This document shows positions 1 to 11,490 of a DNA stretch of 64,000 nt, piece after piece; position 1 is the first letter of the stretch, and every line of letters begins with the position of its first letter. Both the position numbers and the translations under genes were made by a program. This DNA is from Tenrec ecaudatus (taxonomy: Eukaryota > Chordata > Mammalia > Afrosoricida > Tenrecidae), in the NCBI RefSeq assembly GCF_050624435.1, contig NC_134546.1, forward strand, positions 19,305,001 through 19,369,000, written 5' to 3'. The notes beneath the pieces were generated by a model that saw nothing but the letters and a program-made list of their open reading frames with translations, did not search any database and was not told where the DNA came from.

Positions 1-1376
1 TTTATAAATTGCCAGAAACCTCTTATAGAAATAGACTTGTTTTACTTTGAAAGCATACAAATAGCTGTCGGTACTGATGGTGGCAAGGCTATCTCAAGCA
101 CTTGTTCCTCGTTAGCTAGGGAGACTCAGTGTGTCTACACTGTGACTGCAGCCAATATAAATGGGTTGGGCTGGGGGTTCTTCCTTCCATTCTTTCTTTA
201 ACCATTATAAGGACATTTTAAGGGATATTTTTTTTGTTAGAAGTTGATGGGTAAATGATTAACTTTCAGATGCCGAGTTTAATGTATTCACAATTTTTTT
301 TAAAACAGAAACTGTCATTTGGTGATAATAAGGAAAATTTAAAAGACAGAATAAAATTCTCTATTATACCACTCCTTGTTTTGAATATTAGGAATTTAAA
401 AAGAAAGCATTAAGCATTATTATCCTGCCTTTTCAAGTAGGATTGCAGTTCAAGATAATGAACTAGCCCTGCGTGATGAAAGGGAAGCAGAGACTGCTAC
501 TTAGCAAACTCAGAGGGGCTGACAGAATTCAAACCTCGCCATCTTGCAGCCCTCGATGCAATGTCGCCTTCAGCCAGGGGTCTCCCCAGAGACCAAAGCT
601 GATGCTCATGGGGACCAAGATGCTCACATGCTTCAAGAGGTGTGCCCATAGGTTATTCACGATGGCAAGGGGAGAAAGTGGAGAGGTCTGGTTGCCACCA
701 CCGTAGCTCAGTGACCAAACACTGTGCCACCCATGACCTTTTCTTGCCCAAGATTGCTCTTAAATCGAACCACAGCTTTCGCTCCCACTTCTAATTTTTG
801 AGAAACACCATGGCCAGAGGAGAAAGAAAGGCCGTGACCAGAGACTCCCTGCAAGGTAGATTCTTTAGAAGAACGCAGCACCTTCGGTAAGACATCTGAA
901 GCGTCAGCGTTTGGTGTATGCCTTCATGCTCACGGAGGCAATATTGTTTTCGGCTGAAAGGCCTCCAATGCAATTAAAACACGGGATCCTTGCTTTTACC
1001 TGGCTTCTTTAGAGGAGATTGGGAAAGCCTGAGACTAGAGAGATGCGAAATGAATTTAGAGAGTGACTGTTCTGTCTGCTGGGTAAAACCATCGCATTGA
1101 GCTTATGTCGGAGAGTGTCCTTATCTTGGAGAGAGACGTGTTGAAGTATTTAGGGGCAAACTGTCAAGATATGCCTAATTAACTCTGAAATGTTTCAGCA
1201 AGATTGATTGATGGGTTAACAGGTGGGTGGGTGGGAAGGTGGCTGCCTGAAACGAGGCAAAACACAAAGGGTGTTGCGCATTGGTGGTGGGAATATGGGT
1301 GTTTATGCTCTTCTTTCTCCTTCTTCAAAGTGTCCCCTAGGAGAATACTGAAGCGTCTACTATTCCACTGTTGCAG
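1..1376 (+). other. BABAM2: BABAM2 intron, upstream of exon A
   Basis: Non-coding by the exon structure. Short ORFs here have no recognisable similarity. I see no clear SINE or LINE; the stretch looks unique or very old. Confidence 0.7.
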
Positions 1377-1447
1377 GTGCAGTATGTGGTCCAAGGATAT
1401 CACAGAAGGAGAGAGTACATCGCTGCTTTCCTCAGTCACTTTGGCAC
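1377..1447 (+). CDS. BABAM2: BABAM2 (BRE) internal coding exon A
   Basis: Coding exon of BABAM2/BRE, the scaffold subunit of the nuclear BRCA1-A complex (DNA double-strand-break signalling) and the cytoplasmic BRISC complex (K63-ubiquitin removal). It reads [20 protein letters not shown] then HFG, starting in phase 0 and ending with two bases (AC) of a split Thr codon. The acceptor is a pyrimidine-rich tract ending in ttgcag; the donor is gtaagt. By my recollection of the human protein this is about residues 261-284, leading into the second UEV domain, with two conservative changes (I to V, K to R). The 71-bp length and end phase join exactly to the exon at 5047. A longer ORF across this interval in another frame is a shadow. 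Preceding exons are outside the window. Confidence 0.95.
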
Positions 1448-1550
1448 GTAAGTTCTTCTCTTCGTAAACTGCTACGCCAGCGGTGCCTCGCTTCATGATG
1501 ACGTTACTCGGTTCTGTACACTGTGCCCTCCCAATGCACGATAGCGTTTC

Positions 1551-1576
1551 AATTTATTTATTTATTTATTTATTTT
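1551..1576. repeat. (TTTA)n microsatellite
   Basis: About six uninterrupted ttta units, just downstream of exon A. Confidence 0.9.
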
Positions 1577-1779
1577 GGTCGTTACTATGTTGCTTATATC
1601 GAAGCTCCCTGGAAGACATCTTTTTTTTTTTTAGAATTCATGTAGCAAATAATAGAATCCAGTAGCTTCCCTAGCTCCACAGCATGACTTGCCCCAAACA
1701 CAACCACAGTAACATTAAGCATTTTGCAATTGACCCAGCATTCTCACTTCCACCGTCTTACAGCAGCCGTAGGAAATGA

Positions 1780-1842
1780 ACCCAAACCCAACCCAAAGCT
1801 AGCTCAACTCCCATCGAGTCGGTATCAACTCCTGGCCAGATG
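1780..1842 (-). repeat. AfroSINE fragment, antisense
   Basis: Reads ccatcgagtcggtatcaact, the antisense of the conserved AfroSINE 3' motif (gagtcggaatcgactcgatgg), with aacccaaacccaaccc beside it. Only the 3' part is recognisable. Confidence 0.5.
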
Positions 1843-2426
1843 GACCCAGGCAGGTATTTCTGAAGACTTTCTCGAGACTCTGAGACACTCAGTGACTGGA
1901 AGGAAGTCACCCTCCTAGAAGAGGTGGAGTCAGGGCAAGGCCCCTGTTTCTCCAGGATTCCAGGCTCCTGGCAGGAGGGCCTCACAGATTTGGGAAGGAA
2001 ATGGAACACTGGATAAGAAAGCTGTGACACACACGAGATAGGAAGGAGTTGGGAGACAGCATGGTGAAGGAAAGAGGAAGTGTGGAGCTGCAGTTACAGA
2101 ACGGGCATTTCCCCGCCCCCCCGGGGTGGGGGCTGCCCTTTCCTCCAGGTGGCCTGGGCGGGGCTGTCCTCTACAGCTCTGTTTCCTTAGCACACCCACG
2201 GATGCTGAGGCACTGGAGCGTAGTTCGCAAGGGAAAGGGAATGCCTTTTCCTCAGTCTTTGTGAACAGGTGGAATATGGGAACAAGGCATGCTATGCAGT
2301 AGCAGTCACAGGAGGGATTTTAGTGGTTGAGTTATATCCCACCTTATTCCAAAGATGGATTGTAAGTATGCACATATGTATAGGAACACATAGAAATTTT
2401 AAGTAAAAGGAGAAACTAAGATCAAA

Positions 2427-2620
2427 GGGCACCCGTGGCTTCATGGGTTACCTGTTGGGCTGCGGGCCGCAAGGTCAGCAGTAGGAAACCACCAGCTGTT
2501 CTATGGGAGGAAGATGAAGCTTCCACGCCCATCAAGAGTCACCGCCTTGGAAACCCACAGGGGCAGTCTTACCTTGTCCTGTTGGGTGGCCATGAGTCGG
2601 CATCGACTCAGAGGCAGTGA
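2427..2620 (+). repeat. AfroSINE, near full length
   Basis: tRNA-derived SINE with the order head ggcacccgtggcttcatggg, ctgttgggctgcgg, an internal gggaggaagatga block, cttggaaacccacaggggca, then catgagtcggcatcgactca and ggcagtgag. Confidence 0.88.
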
Positions 2621-3454
2621 GTGAGAGTCAGTGAATGTGAAAATAAAGGAAAGCAGGAAGAAAATTAAATTAACAAGATTAAGCACTCCTTGAAAATTAA
2701 TTTCAGAAACTGTAGCACAAATATAAGTAAAATTTATGACTTCTTAAAAAAATTTCAGGATATTTTATTATCACCTTTAATGCAATTGTCCATTCATTCT
2801 ACCAAAATAGTAGTGTCAACAAACAGTATCACTATCTCTGGCATGAGTCTTTACTCTGAAAATTTCTCTGTGCGTGTGTGTGTGTTTAATTACCATTTTG
2901 AGAAAGTAATTGTACTAAGAATGATGGTTGCTAAGTGATACCACTGGTCTTTTAATTTTTGAGTGAGATTACCATCAGAATAGATAAATCTGAAGTTAGA
3001 ACTTAAGTTAGAAAACAAAGAAGCAAGCATAGTAACCGCCAAAACAAGGGTTACACTGTTCACTCCACTGGGTACAAGAAAATATTAAAATTACATTTTC
3101 ATTGATATTTTTATTCCTCATTTGTTCAGCCAAACAATAGAAAGCTCATTAAGGAGAATAACAGTATAGTGTGGAATGCATATGTTAAGCTATTCAGTCA
3201 TTTAAAATAAAAACGCATCACTTACCGAACGGTTTAAGAAAGGAAGATGAATGGAAACAGGAGGCATAGGGAGAAGCGGGCCAAGCGAGCCTGTGATTGC
3301 AGGGGCAATCACACAGGATGAGCTGGGACAGACTGCGCATGCGTCATCAGACAGACACCCGATGACCTGCCCTCTGAGCCTTCTCCCCATTCATAGTTAG
3401 TTTTCTTTTTTAATGCACATTTTTGTGTATGTTTTAATTATGCTTATAGTACAG

Positions 3455-3632
3455 TCATTGCTGTTAGTAGTTTAGTCGATTCCAAGTCCTGGTGACCCCA
3501 GGTGTGCAGAGCGCTACCCCTCCGTAAGGATTTCAGGGGTACGACATATCAGAATCAGATTCCCAGACTGGTCTTCTGAGACCTCTCTTGCTGGGTTCAG
3601 TCTGCCAACTTTCTGTTGAGTAACTAAGCACT
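3455..3632 (-). repeat. Degenerate AfroSINE, antisense
   Basis: Starts ttgctgttagtag with gtcgattccaagtcctggtg, the antisense SINE 3' end, and decays towards the tRNA-like head. Confidence 0.55.
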
Positions 3633-3879
3633 TAATTAACTCTTTGCGTTTCACAATTGCATAGAGTAGCACTTGTGTGTCACTACTACTAGATTATGCA
3701 TGTGCTACTCTGTGGCTCTCGTATATGCATAATGAAAAGGAATGTGCTTGGCTTTGCTAAAGGGATGGATGCAGAATCTCAAAAATCTAGGTATTAGTAT
3801 AACATTGTATCAATTGTATATTCAAAGAAGTATAAACTAGTGACTGAAATCATTTCCTTAAATCAGAAGAAATGTATTG

Positions 3880-3970
3880 TAAACCAACTCTCTTTGAGCA
3901 AATCACTTAGTCTTCATTGTCTCAATTATTTCATGAGTACCACTGTACCTCCCTACGTAAACTGAGAGAT
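3880..3970 (-). repeat. MIR fragment
   Basis: gcaaatcacttagtcttcat followed by tctcaattatttcatgagta fits the antisense MIR core (gtcacttaacctctctgagcctcagtttcctc). Confidence 0.5.
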
Positions 3971-4045
3971 CATCAATACCAGTGGGTCAGACTTGTCCAA
4001 GGAGAAGGCAGCTCTAAGAGCAGCAACGATCTCTTGGTACAGGAA

Positions 4046-4240
4046 AAACCCAACCCAACCCGATGCCATTAAGTTGATCACAATCACTCGACAAGGTAGG
4101 ACAGGGTTGCCAACACAGCCCATCTTGATGGAAGGTAGACCGTCACGTCACCTCTTTACCCCCGGACCAGCTGGTGGGTCTGAACCACCAACCCTTTGGT
4201 TAGCAGCTGGCTGCTTAACAACTGCCGTCAGGGCTCCTGC
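4046..4240 (-). repeat. AfroSINE, antisense
   Basis: Antisense order: gatgccattaagttgatcac, caaggtaggacagggttgcc, then accagctggtgggtctgaac, tttggttagcagctggctgc and a final gtcagggctcctgc head. Confidence 0.85.
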
Positions 4241-4512
4241 TTTGTATGGCAGAGAGAGACATCGTTAGTGTTTTCACATGAGAGTAGTGGTTGAGGTGAG
4301 TCTACCAGATCCTGCCTGGCCCCACCAGCCATCATCAGATGCTGTCTCTGAACACCTGTGCTGTGGGTCTCCTGTGTGAACCAGCTTTCACCCAGCTAGC
4401 AATGCTGCCTAGTCTTGAGCCCCGTGAGAAGAGAGGGACACCAAAGAAAGGATTCCAGGGACTACATGGAAGAAAAGTAAGAGGCAGCTTTTTGGAGGAA
4501 AAAGAATCCGTG

Positions 4513-4563
4513 ATCCTTCCATTTCATTTTTCCATGAAAGTTTTTAAAAAGCATCCTTGTATA
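4513..4563 (-). repeat. Possible mariner terminal fragment
   Basis: ttccatttcatttttccatg and aaagtttttaaaaagcatcc resemble the end of the mariner at 23500-24692 (ccacgaactttttgaagcc). Only the terminal 50 bp is present. Confidence 0.4.
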
Positions 4564-4689
4564 TAATCCTAAACTCAGTGATAGTGTTGTTGCTTACTTA
4601 TGCTTGTGCAAGTGAGACTTAACGAGCACCATGCAGACCAGGTGGTGACATCTGGCATGGCAGCGTCATTGCTGACCCAACATCTTAAT

Positions 4690-4885
4690 TTCTCCATTAA
4701 CCAGTGCCTAACAGCTAACACCTGCATGGCATTTTATGATGGATTCTTCACAACCCTGTACTGGAATTTGCATTATCATTCTACATTTTCTCCAGCTGAG
4801 GAAACTGAGGCTGCAGAGATTAAGTGATTTGCCTGCGATGATATTTGATAATCAAAGGCAAACCTGTGCCCTGAAAAGGCTTGTT
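4690..4885 (+). repeat. MIR
   Basis: Contains gctgaggaaactgaggctgc followed by agattaagtgatttgcctgc, the diagnostic MIR core. It lies 160 bp upstream of exon B. Confidence 0.8.
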
Positions 4886-5002
4886 CTCCTTCCTGATCCC
4901 ACACCGTCCCTGATCCAGCAACTCACTCACCGTTTGCATTTTAAATGGAATCATTCTGACTTTATTAATGGACTCTTCACTTGACCCAACTTTTTAATAC
5001 TT

Positions 5003-5046
5003 TTGCTTTTGTTTTGTTTGTGTGTGTATGTGTGTTACTTACTTAG
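5003..5046 (+). promoter_or_regulatory. TG-rich 3' splice-site tract of exon B
   Basis: The sequence before exon B is T-rich, then holds tgtgtgtgtatgtgtgt, then ends acttacttag. The UG-rich RNA replaces much of the usual polypyrimidine tract. UG repeats are known ligands of TDP-43 and CELF proteins; control of this exon by them is only an inference. Confidence 0.4.
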
Positions 5047-5129
5047 AGGTGTCGTGGAATACGATGCAGAAGGCTTTACAAAACTCACTCTGCTGCTGAT
5101 GTGGAAGGATTTTTGTTTTCTCGTGCACA
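5047..5129 (+). CDS. BABAM2: BABAM2 (BRE) internal coding exon B
   Basis: The next coding exon, 83 bp. Its first base completes the Thr codon (AC+A), then 27 codons read [20 protein letters not shown] and DFCFLVH, then one base (A) is carried forward. To my recollection this equals the human protein (about residues 285-311), inside the C-terminal UEV domain; that UEV fold lacks the catalytic cysteine and serves protein-protein contacts. The acceptor ends acttacttag and is preceded by a T/G-rich stretch including tgtgtgtgtatgtgtgt rather than a clean pyrimidine tract; the donor is gtgagt. Exon length is not a multiple of three. The next coding exon lies 50.6 kb downstream. Confidence 0.96.
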
Positions 5130-5272
5130 GTGAGTACGCTTTCGCTTTCAGCATATATTTTGCCCATGTTCTGAACCACAGGTCATAATAAGGATGCGAA
5201 TCATTGGTGTCCTGAGTCAGTTCTTTTTGCTTGAGCATACATGTGTGTCTTTTGGATGGATCTAAAAGAGAC

Positions 5273-5495
5273 ATAGCGGTTCTCAGCTGGGAATGATTTC
5301 CCACCCGGGGGCATTTGACAGTGTGGAGACTCTTTTGATTGTCCAGCTAGGGGTTTCTAGTGGTGTCTAGGGGGTAGCGGTCAGGAAAATTGTGAATCCT
5401 TCAGTTTATAGGACAGCTCCCGCCTCCACCCCGACCATCACAAAGAATTAGCTGGTCCAAAATATCAGTAGTGCCAAAGGTGAGAAGCTGTGCCT
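5273..5495 (+). mobile_element. MER20-type hAT (Charlie) element
   Basis: Starts atagcggttctcagctggga, then gggggcatttgacagtgtgg, ttgattgtccagctaggggt, tagggggtagcggtcaggaa, and ends near ccaaaatatcagtagtgcca. Order and content match MER20, an old non-autonomous mammalian hAT. It begins about 145 bp downstream of exon B. Confidence 0.85.
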
Positions 5496-5499
5496 TAGG

Positions 5500-7134
5500 C
5501 TGGTTTCTGGTTCGCAACATCTTTCCAGAAGCGGGTCTCAAAGCTGCTGTGATTATTGAGAACATACTTGCTTTAATCATTTGGTTGTCATCTTATTTAA
5601 TAAGAAATCTGTCCATGTGATGCGTAAAGGTAGGACACATCACTTTCACTGATTCGCCACAATGTATTTCAGCGCCGTGTTATTAACCAGTAGATGATTT
5701 CTCCTGAGGGATCGTGTAGAGTATCTTTTGTTTCTTTCTTCTGTAACACATCATTTGTGGCACCAGGTTCAAGTTGCACGTCACCTAAGACCTGTTCTTT
5801 AGGAGTTGGCTCAGTCAGAGGAGTCCCTGTGTTCTCCACTCGAGGTAGCTAGGTTTGGGTTGGCTTCAATATGCAGAGCGATCTTGCACTTTTAATAAAC
5901 CGGTTCAGGAAATGAAGCTTGGATTGACCCCTATTCAGCCAAGGCATCAGATCCTCAGAAAATATTGGCCATGGGAGACGTTTCTTCCCCAGCAGACTTA
6001 AGTTCTTGATTCTGATTTCCTTACGCTAAAATAGTATTTAAATTAGCCTGTTTTACGATATTTCACATCAACAGATAAGGAAGAAAGATACCCCAAACTG
6101 TGATAGTGGCAGAGAGAAGAAAGGCTTAATTAAAACCCAACCAGGGTCTAGTGCTCCGAGAGACTTGAGAGTTGGCTCTGCATTTACAGACTGGGGCTCC
6201 CTGCCCTCTGGCTGCTGCTGTTTTGTAAAGCAGAGCCTCATGTTGAGCTCCCGTTTGGTAGCTGTGCATACATTGGGGCCACCTTTTCAAAGTATCTGGA
6301 AAATGCAAACATATCACTTTATATTAATTACGTAAGCCAAAACAGAGGGTTGGAGAGGTAAAGGTTTTAATCCTGGGTGTGCCTCTGACTAATTCTGTGA
6401 CCTTGTTCCAGTGACTGGGCCAGGCCTCCCTCTGCTTTCCTTTCCTCACCTGGTACTGGGACGTGGTTGTCAGGTCCTGGAGAGGCGGTGGCACGTGGAG
6501 CATCTGCAATATGTGGCCCGTGGGGGGAAGCAGCCTCACAATGAAGGCATCTGGGCTACCTCCTCTTTGCTCACTGCCTCTGTGGCCCTGCTGATTGAAG
6601 CCCAAGCCTGCTTCCAGCCGTCACTCAGGGTCCTGACTTTCTGTGTCGCTGACTTGGTTTTCTGTTCTGAGTGTTCATTCTTTTGTGAGGACCCACTTCC
6701 TGTTTGCCACATTCATTCCGCATGCTGCCTTGACCTCACTGTTTCCGTGCCTGGTCTGATAAGCCAATCACAAATCCTGACTGCATCCTCGATTTGTCTC
6801 GCATGACCCCAGATGATTGCCGTGTGTGATGCCCGGGGCCCAGCTCAGCATGCTGCCTTGAGCGGTGGTGCCAATGTCACAGAGTGGCCCTGGCCGTCCC
6901 TATCAAAAGAACAACACTGGTAACGTAATTTATCAAAATATTACGTGAGATGGACGTCTTATTTCAAAGTGACATGAAACCTGAACTCTTTCCTGAAGCC
7001 GCCTTTGGTGTCCTGACCATGGCTCTATCTTCAGTCAATGTCAGACCGTGTCCAATATCTGAGGTGCCTCCCTTGTCGGGATGGTTGAGTCTTCACCTGC
7101 ACTTTCCACTTGTGACTGCTGCATGGATGTGTGT
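5500..7134. other. Intron stretch, mostly unrecognised
   Basis: Apart from a MIR at 6365-6475 I see no recognisable element. The ORFs here are short and have no family resemblance. Confidence 0.5.
6365..6475 (-). repeat. MIR, antisense
   Basis: aatcctgggtgtgcctctga, ctaattctgtgaccttgttc and cctttcctcacctggtactg follow the antisense MIR order. Confidence 0.65.
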
Positions 7135-7275
7135 CCTTTTGCTACGTGCCATTGAGTCCGTTCTGAAGGAGCCCCCCTGAGTACAACAGAGTGAAATACT
7201 GCCCGATCTGGGGCCAGCCCAGGAGCACCCCCAAATTGGAGCCTACTGTTGTAGCCACTGGGTGAGGAGGCTGCA
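7135..7275 (-). repeat. RTE LINE 3' end, antisense
   Basis: gtgccattgagtccgttctg, then acaacagagtgaaatactgc ccgatc and ttgtagccactgggt. This matches the antisense RTE1-type 3' end; the minus strand reads PDRAVFHSVV. Confidence 0.7.
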
Positions 7276-7294
7276 AAACACTCATGGACAAATC

Positions 7295-7340
7295 CCACTA
7301 TCTTTTCATTCCATTTCCCATGAACCTTTGGGAGCCACCT

Positions 7341-7342
<2 letters not shown>
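7295..7342 (-). repeat. Possible mariner terminal fragment
   Basis: cttttcattccatttcccat then gaacctttgggagccacc resembles the mariner end at 24650-24692. It is followed directly by a (GT)n tract. Confidence 0.4.
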
Positions 7343-7379
<37 letters not shown>

Positions 7380-7410
7380 CATGTGTGTGTGTGTGCATGT
7401 GTGTGTGTCT
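7343..7410. repeat. (GT)n / (GC)n compound microsatellite
   Basis: About 15 GT units, then gcgcgcgc, then two more GT runs separated by cat. Alternating purine-pyrimidine, so Z-DNA prone. Confidence 0.95.
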
Positions 7411-9089
7411 TTGGAAAAGAAAAAGAGTGATGGCAAGCGTGGAAATGGAGACAAGGTGGATAGATACCTTTTTCTACAAGTTTGGGTCTGGAGGGGAACG
7501 GAAAATAGGAGAGTAGCTGAAAGGGGCTCGAGCGCCTACCATATACCAGGCATTGTTCAGAGTGCTGAGGATAGAGCAATGAGCCAGACAGACAAATGCA
7601 CATGCGTTGATATTTGCATTTTAGGGTTGAGTTTTAGTTGAGAGAAAGAGATCATTAGCAAATATAAAATATGGTTGAGAAATCACTCAGGAAGTTTTGC
7701 AGATGGGAAATCAGACAGTATCTTTTGTAAAATAATAGAATATGATCCAGTGGAGAAGGTGGAATCGATTGGTGATATAGAAAAGATGGTGATAATGTGG
7801 GGAAGCAAAATCCTTCCTCGTGTCCAGTTATTGAATGTGCTCAGTGCTCGAGCCCCTCAGAAGGACACAGTCAGCTGAGTGGGTGAGAAGGCAGGGCCAA
7901 ACTGAGACCCAAAAGGGAGGATTCGGACGGGAAATGTGGCCTTAGTCAGGGATTAGTGTGAATTAGGGGACTGAGGCAGGGATGACCCTACTTCTCTGCT
8001 GATGGGGAAGTCGGTGAGTGTTAGGGAAATGTTGGGACCATGTGTCTGTGCCAGATGGTGGGGGCCATTTAAGGAGAACAAGCAGAAGAGGTGTCTGATG
8101 GAAATCGTGTTTGAAGGAGGCAGAGCCATGACATAATGCAAAGACCCAAACCCTTGTAGGTTCCGACTCATGGCGACCTTCACAGCAGACGATTACAGCT
8201 ATTCCCGTACGCAAAGCAGGCAGACTCTCTGAGATCAAGGTCCCTCTGTAAACAGCGAGTGTCCTCACAAATGAGCTGTAAGAAGCCTAGGAGGTGGTGA
8301 CTAAAGGGCTTTGTTAGCTGTGGGGGCCAGTTAAGTGCTGTGGTTGGGAATAGTGGGCGTTGTGCAGAATGGTTTGCATAGGGAACGTAAGCGGAGGTGT
8401 GGCGATCAGCCCTTTTTTCTAGTCACCGTCCCCCCACCTGCTCTCATAGTATGATGAAAATGGAGACCTTCTCCAGAAAATTACACTTATGCCTTCGGTC
8501 AATTAGCTCTCGGTCTGAAACAGAAAAAGAAGTGTCTCAGCGGCTTAAGCAAGAAACGTGGCCATGGGGGTATTGTGAAGTGGCCACAGTCACGGAGACC
8601 CCCGCTCCTCTGGCCCACTGTCCACGGTGCAGCATCCGTCCTGCCAAGCCCTCCCGGTCCAGGATGACTGTGGAGCCGTATTCTAGGGAAAAGATCACGG
8701 GAGAGTAAAACAGACCCTCCTCCCAGCTAAATCCATCCCAGAAGACACACGTTCCACTTCTGCTTTCCTCTCATTTGTCAGAATGTCACCACAAGGTCAC
8801 AGGCAGTTCAAATACCAGAAATGGGGGTGGGGCGACAGCAAACATGAGTGGCAACTAGAAATCTCTGGCCTCTGACTGCATACCCACATTTTGCAGATCA
8901 TTCCGAGTGCTCATGGGCCCCTCAGTGGAACTCCACGCTAGCCCGTTCCATTGCTGTCCAGTACCACGCTTCCCTGTTTCCGCTTCCTTGTCTTTGGGAA
9001 GCCATTCCCCTTTCTCTGATTTTGGCCGTTGCTTTTTGTGCTTGAACCTAGTATGGATACTGCTGCATCACTGAGCGCTCTAGATCTCT
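7411..9089. other. Intron stretch, mostly unrecognised
   Basis: The region at 7510-7700 includes ataccaggcattgttcagag, wording typical of old L2-like mammalian repeats. The remainder, except a SINE trace near 8140, looks unique. Confidence 0.45.
8140..8245 (-). repeat. AfroSINE/RTE 3' fragment, antisense
   Basis: Contains ggttccgactcatggcgacc, the antisense of the 3' motif shared by AfroSINE and RTE. The rest is decayed. Confidence 0.5.
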
Positions 9090-9830
9090 TTTTTTAAAAT
9101 CTGGGTTGTGTGTGTGTTTGTACACGATAACTCTGGGGAAGTATAATTTTACAACTTCCATCTCATTCTAAGTATATAGTTCGTTAATTTTTAGTAAACT
9201 TCCACAGTTGTGCTGTCATCCCCACAGTCCAACTTTAGAATATTCTCAGAGCCCCACAAGATTTCCTTGGGCTCATTTGCAGTCAGTCCTTGGCCCCAGA
9301 CACCCACTGATTTTCTTCCTGTCTTTAGAAAAGACTTGCACTTTCCAGAAATTTTATATAAATAGAATCATACAATATGTAGTTTTTTGGGTTTTGGCTT
9401 CTCTTACATAGCATAATGTGTTTGAAATTCATTCATAACATTGAGTACATAGTTTTCAACCTTTTTATTGTGTTTTAAATTATTTTTATTTTTGTTGCTT
9501 TTAACTTCACTGTGCGGATATGGCGAGTTTTGTTTCTCCAGTTACCAGTTGACAGATGTTTAGATTGTTTTCCGGTAAGAGCTGTTATGAAGAATGTTGC
9601 ACTGAACACATACAAGTCTTGGTGAATAATTTCTTTTTCACTTCTCTAGGGTGCATATGTAGGATGGAGAAGGCTAGACATTGTAGAAGTGTATGTTTAG
9701 CTTTTTAAAGAACTGCCAAACTGCTTTCCAAAAGTATGATCATTCTACATCCTAATCAGCAGGGCCTGGATTCAAGTTCCAGTTTTATCATTAATACATT
9801 TTTATTTTTGCCATTCGAGGAGATATGTCA
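9090..9830 (-). mobile_element. Ancient L1 3' region, antisense
   Basis: ttttatataaatagaatcat, acaatatgtag, catagcataatg, then accagttgacagatgtttag, and aagaactgccaaactgcttt ccaaaag follow the antisense 3' region of L1M-type elements. No intact ORF. Confidence 0.8.
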
Positions 9831-10596
9831 AGAGCCCTGGTCAATGGTCCAAGAGAATTCCAAGTCTAAATGAGGACTCTGCAAATGGATTTGGGAATGT
9901 TACTGTCATCCTTTGCCTTCTGCAAACCAGGTGCTCGGGATTTAAGGTCTCAAACAATTCCCTCCTCTGCTCTTGGATTTTATTATTTATAATCCTTGGA
10001 TCACATGAGCTGGTTTAGTCTTCCATGTGAACTTAGCTGACAAGTCACATAAATTGGTGCTTGATTTAAGGCAAGTCTCAACTCCATGGCACTGAGTTTT
10101 ATCTTAAAGCACCTATTTTAGACACCAAACCATATTCTTTCTGATAACCAGGCACGATCTGATTTCTTCACCATACTTTGTAGCAACACTTTTTGACTTA
10201 CCCTTGTAAAAAGGTTTGTGGCTAACATTTTATCATTTTGAGTCATAATAATAACTATAAAGCAGAACATACTAAAGTGGATCATGAACAAAAAGTAAAA
10301 CCAATAAATTCTCTATAATGTTGAAAGAATATGAAAGAAATCTATTTCACTTAAAATATAATTTGTTAATTGTGGTAGCTACATAGAATACTATGTACTT
10401 TAAACATTTTGGCTAATTTTCATCCTGATTTACAATAACTTCCTTGAAAAATTAGATCTGCTAAGGAAAAGTGTTTTCACCTTTCGATTATAAACACAAC
10501 TACCTTCTTTACTGTTTCAAATAGTTATAGCCTTTAGCAATCATTTTGTTAAGTCAAATTGAAACTTTCCCTCCACCTTTTAAGGTCTATTCCAGA

Positions 10597-10645
<49 letters not shown>

Positions 10646-11134
10646 CTAACACTGGTTTTAGAACTTGATTAAGAGTCTTTCTAGTACCTTGGATTTATAT
10701 GACACAGTTTGAATGATCTTAATGGACTTACTGTTAACAGGCTTATAGATCAGACCCACAATGTCATGTAATGGCTTTCCCCCATGTATCCTTTTATGTG
10801 TGTGGTGTGATTTGGGGAGGGGGTAATTATTGGATTAAAGTAATTGTTAAAATGAGTTATCTGATCAAAGAAAGGTCATGAAACCTCGTTCAGTGGTTTT
10901 ACCTGGAAGACTTCTTCCGCTGCCTTTAAACTAACAAACTATCACCAGAGAAGGCGTCTTACTCAGTGAAAGAAAGGAGGTTGTTTACAGAGTAATTTTT
11001 ATAGTATTGATCTTGTTTAGTGTAACTTTTTCTTAGAATTAATATCTAAGTACTATTGACAGTGGTATAACAGGGATATTATGTTCCTGCTGAACTTTTT
11101 GCTGTTGAAAATGATAGTAATAGTTTTCAACATA
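9831..11134. other. AT-rich intron stretch
   Basis: Apart from the (GT)n at 10599 I recognise no element. Sequence is AT-rich and not repetitive by eye. Confidence 0.45.
10599..10645. repeat. (GT)n microsatellite
   Basis: About 22 uninterrupted GT units after ccagaaa. Confidence 0.95.
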
Positions 11135-11255
11135 TATTGAAGGTGCCCTAAGTTTCAAACCCTGTGCGCAGTACTTTACGTATGTTATTTAAACTTCACA
11201 ACACCTGAGGGTAATAACTGGCATCATTTCCATTTTACAAATGCCAAAGTGTGGT
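11135..11255 (+). repeat. MIR
   Basis: tgttatttaaacttcacaac, acctgagggtaataactggc and atttccattttacaaatgcc match the MIR 3' half. Confidence 0.7.
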
Positions 11256-11290
11256 GTGGCCAGATTAATGATGTTCCCTGTGTACGACAA

Positions 11291-11490
11291 AGGAGGCCTG
11301 GTGACGTAATGTTTGCAAGTTGGCCGGCTAACTGTGAGGTCGGCAGTTGGAAACCACTAGCAGCTCTTTGGGAGAACGAAGGGGCTTTCTACTCCCACAG
11401 AGGGCTACAGTCTTGGAAACCCTCCGGGGCAGTCATGCCCTCCCCTACAGCGTCACCATGAGTCAGAATTGACTTAATGACAGGGAGTTT
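11291..11490 (+). repeat. AfroSINE, near full length
   Basis: ggcctggtgacgtaatg head, ctgtgaggtcggcagttgga, ctctttgggagaacgaaggg, cttggaaaccctccggggca and catgagtcagaattgactta in the expected order. Confidence 0.88.

Larger units (their letters stand above)
1448..5046 (+). other. BABAM2: BABAM2 intron between exons A and B
   Basis: A 3.6-kb intron, gtaagt to ttag, phase 2. It holds AfroSINE copies, a (TTTA)n tract and MIRs. The stretch at 2640-3450 is AT-rich and I recognise nothing in it. Confidence 0.9.

Noticed and set aside
473..706. 77-aa ORF upstream of exon A as an extra BABAM2 exon
   Set aside because: No matching BABAM2 sequence and no fitting splice-site pair.
1179..1496. ORFs of 105 aa (-) and 87 aa (+) over exon A
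   Set aside because: Both are in frames other than the BABAM2 frame and extend into the introns.
7041..7454. 137-aa minus ORF rich in His-Thr
   Set aside because: It is the translation of the (GT)n tract joined to an RTE 3' fragment.
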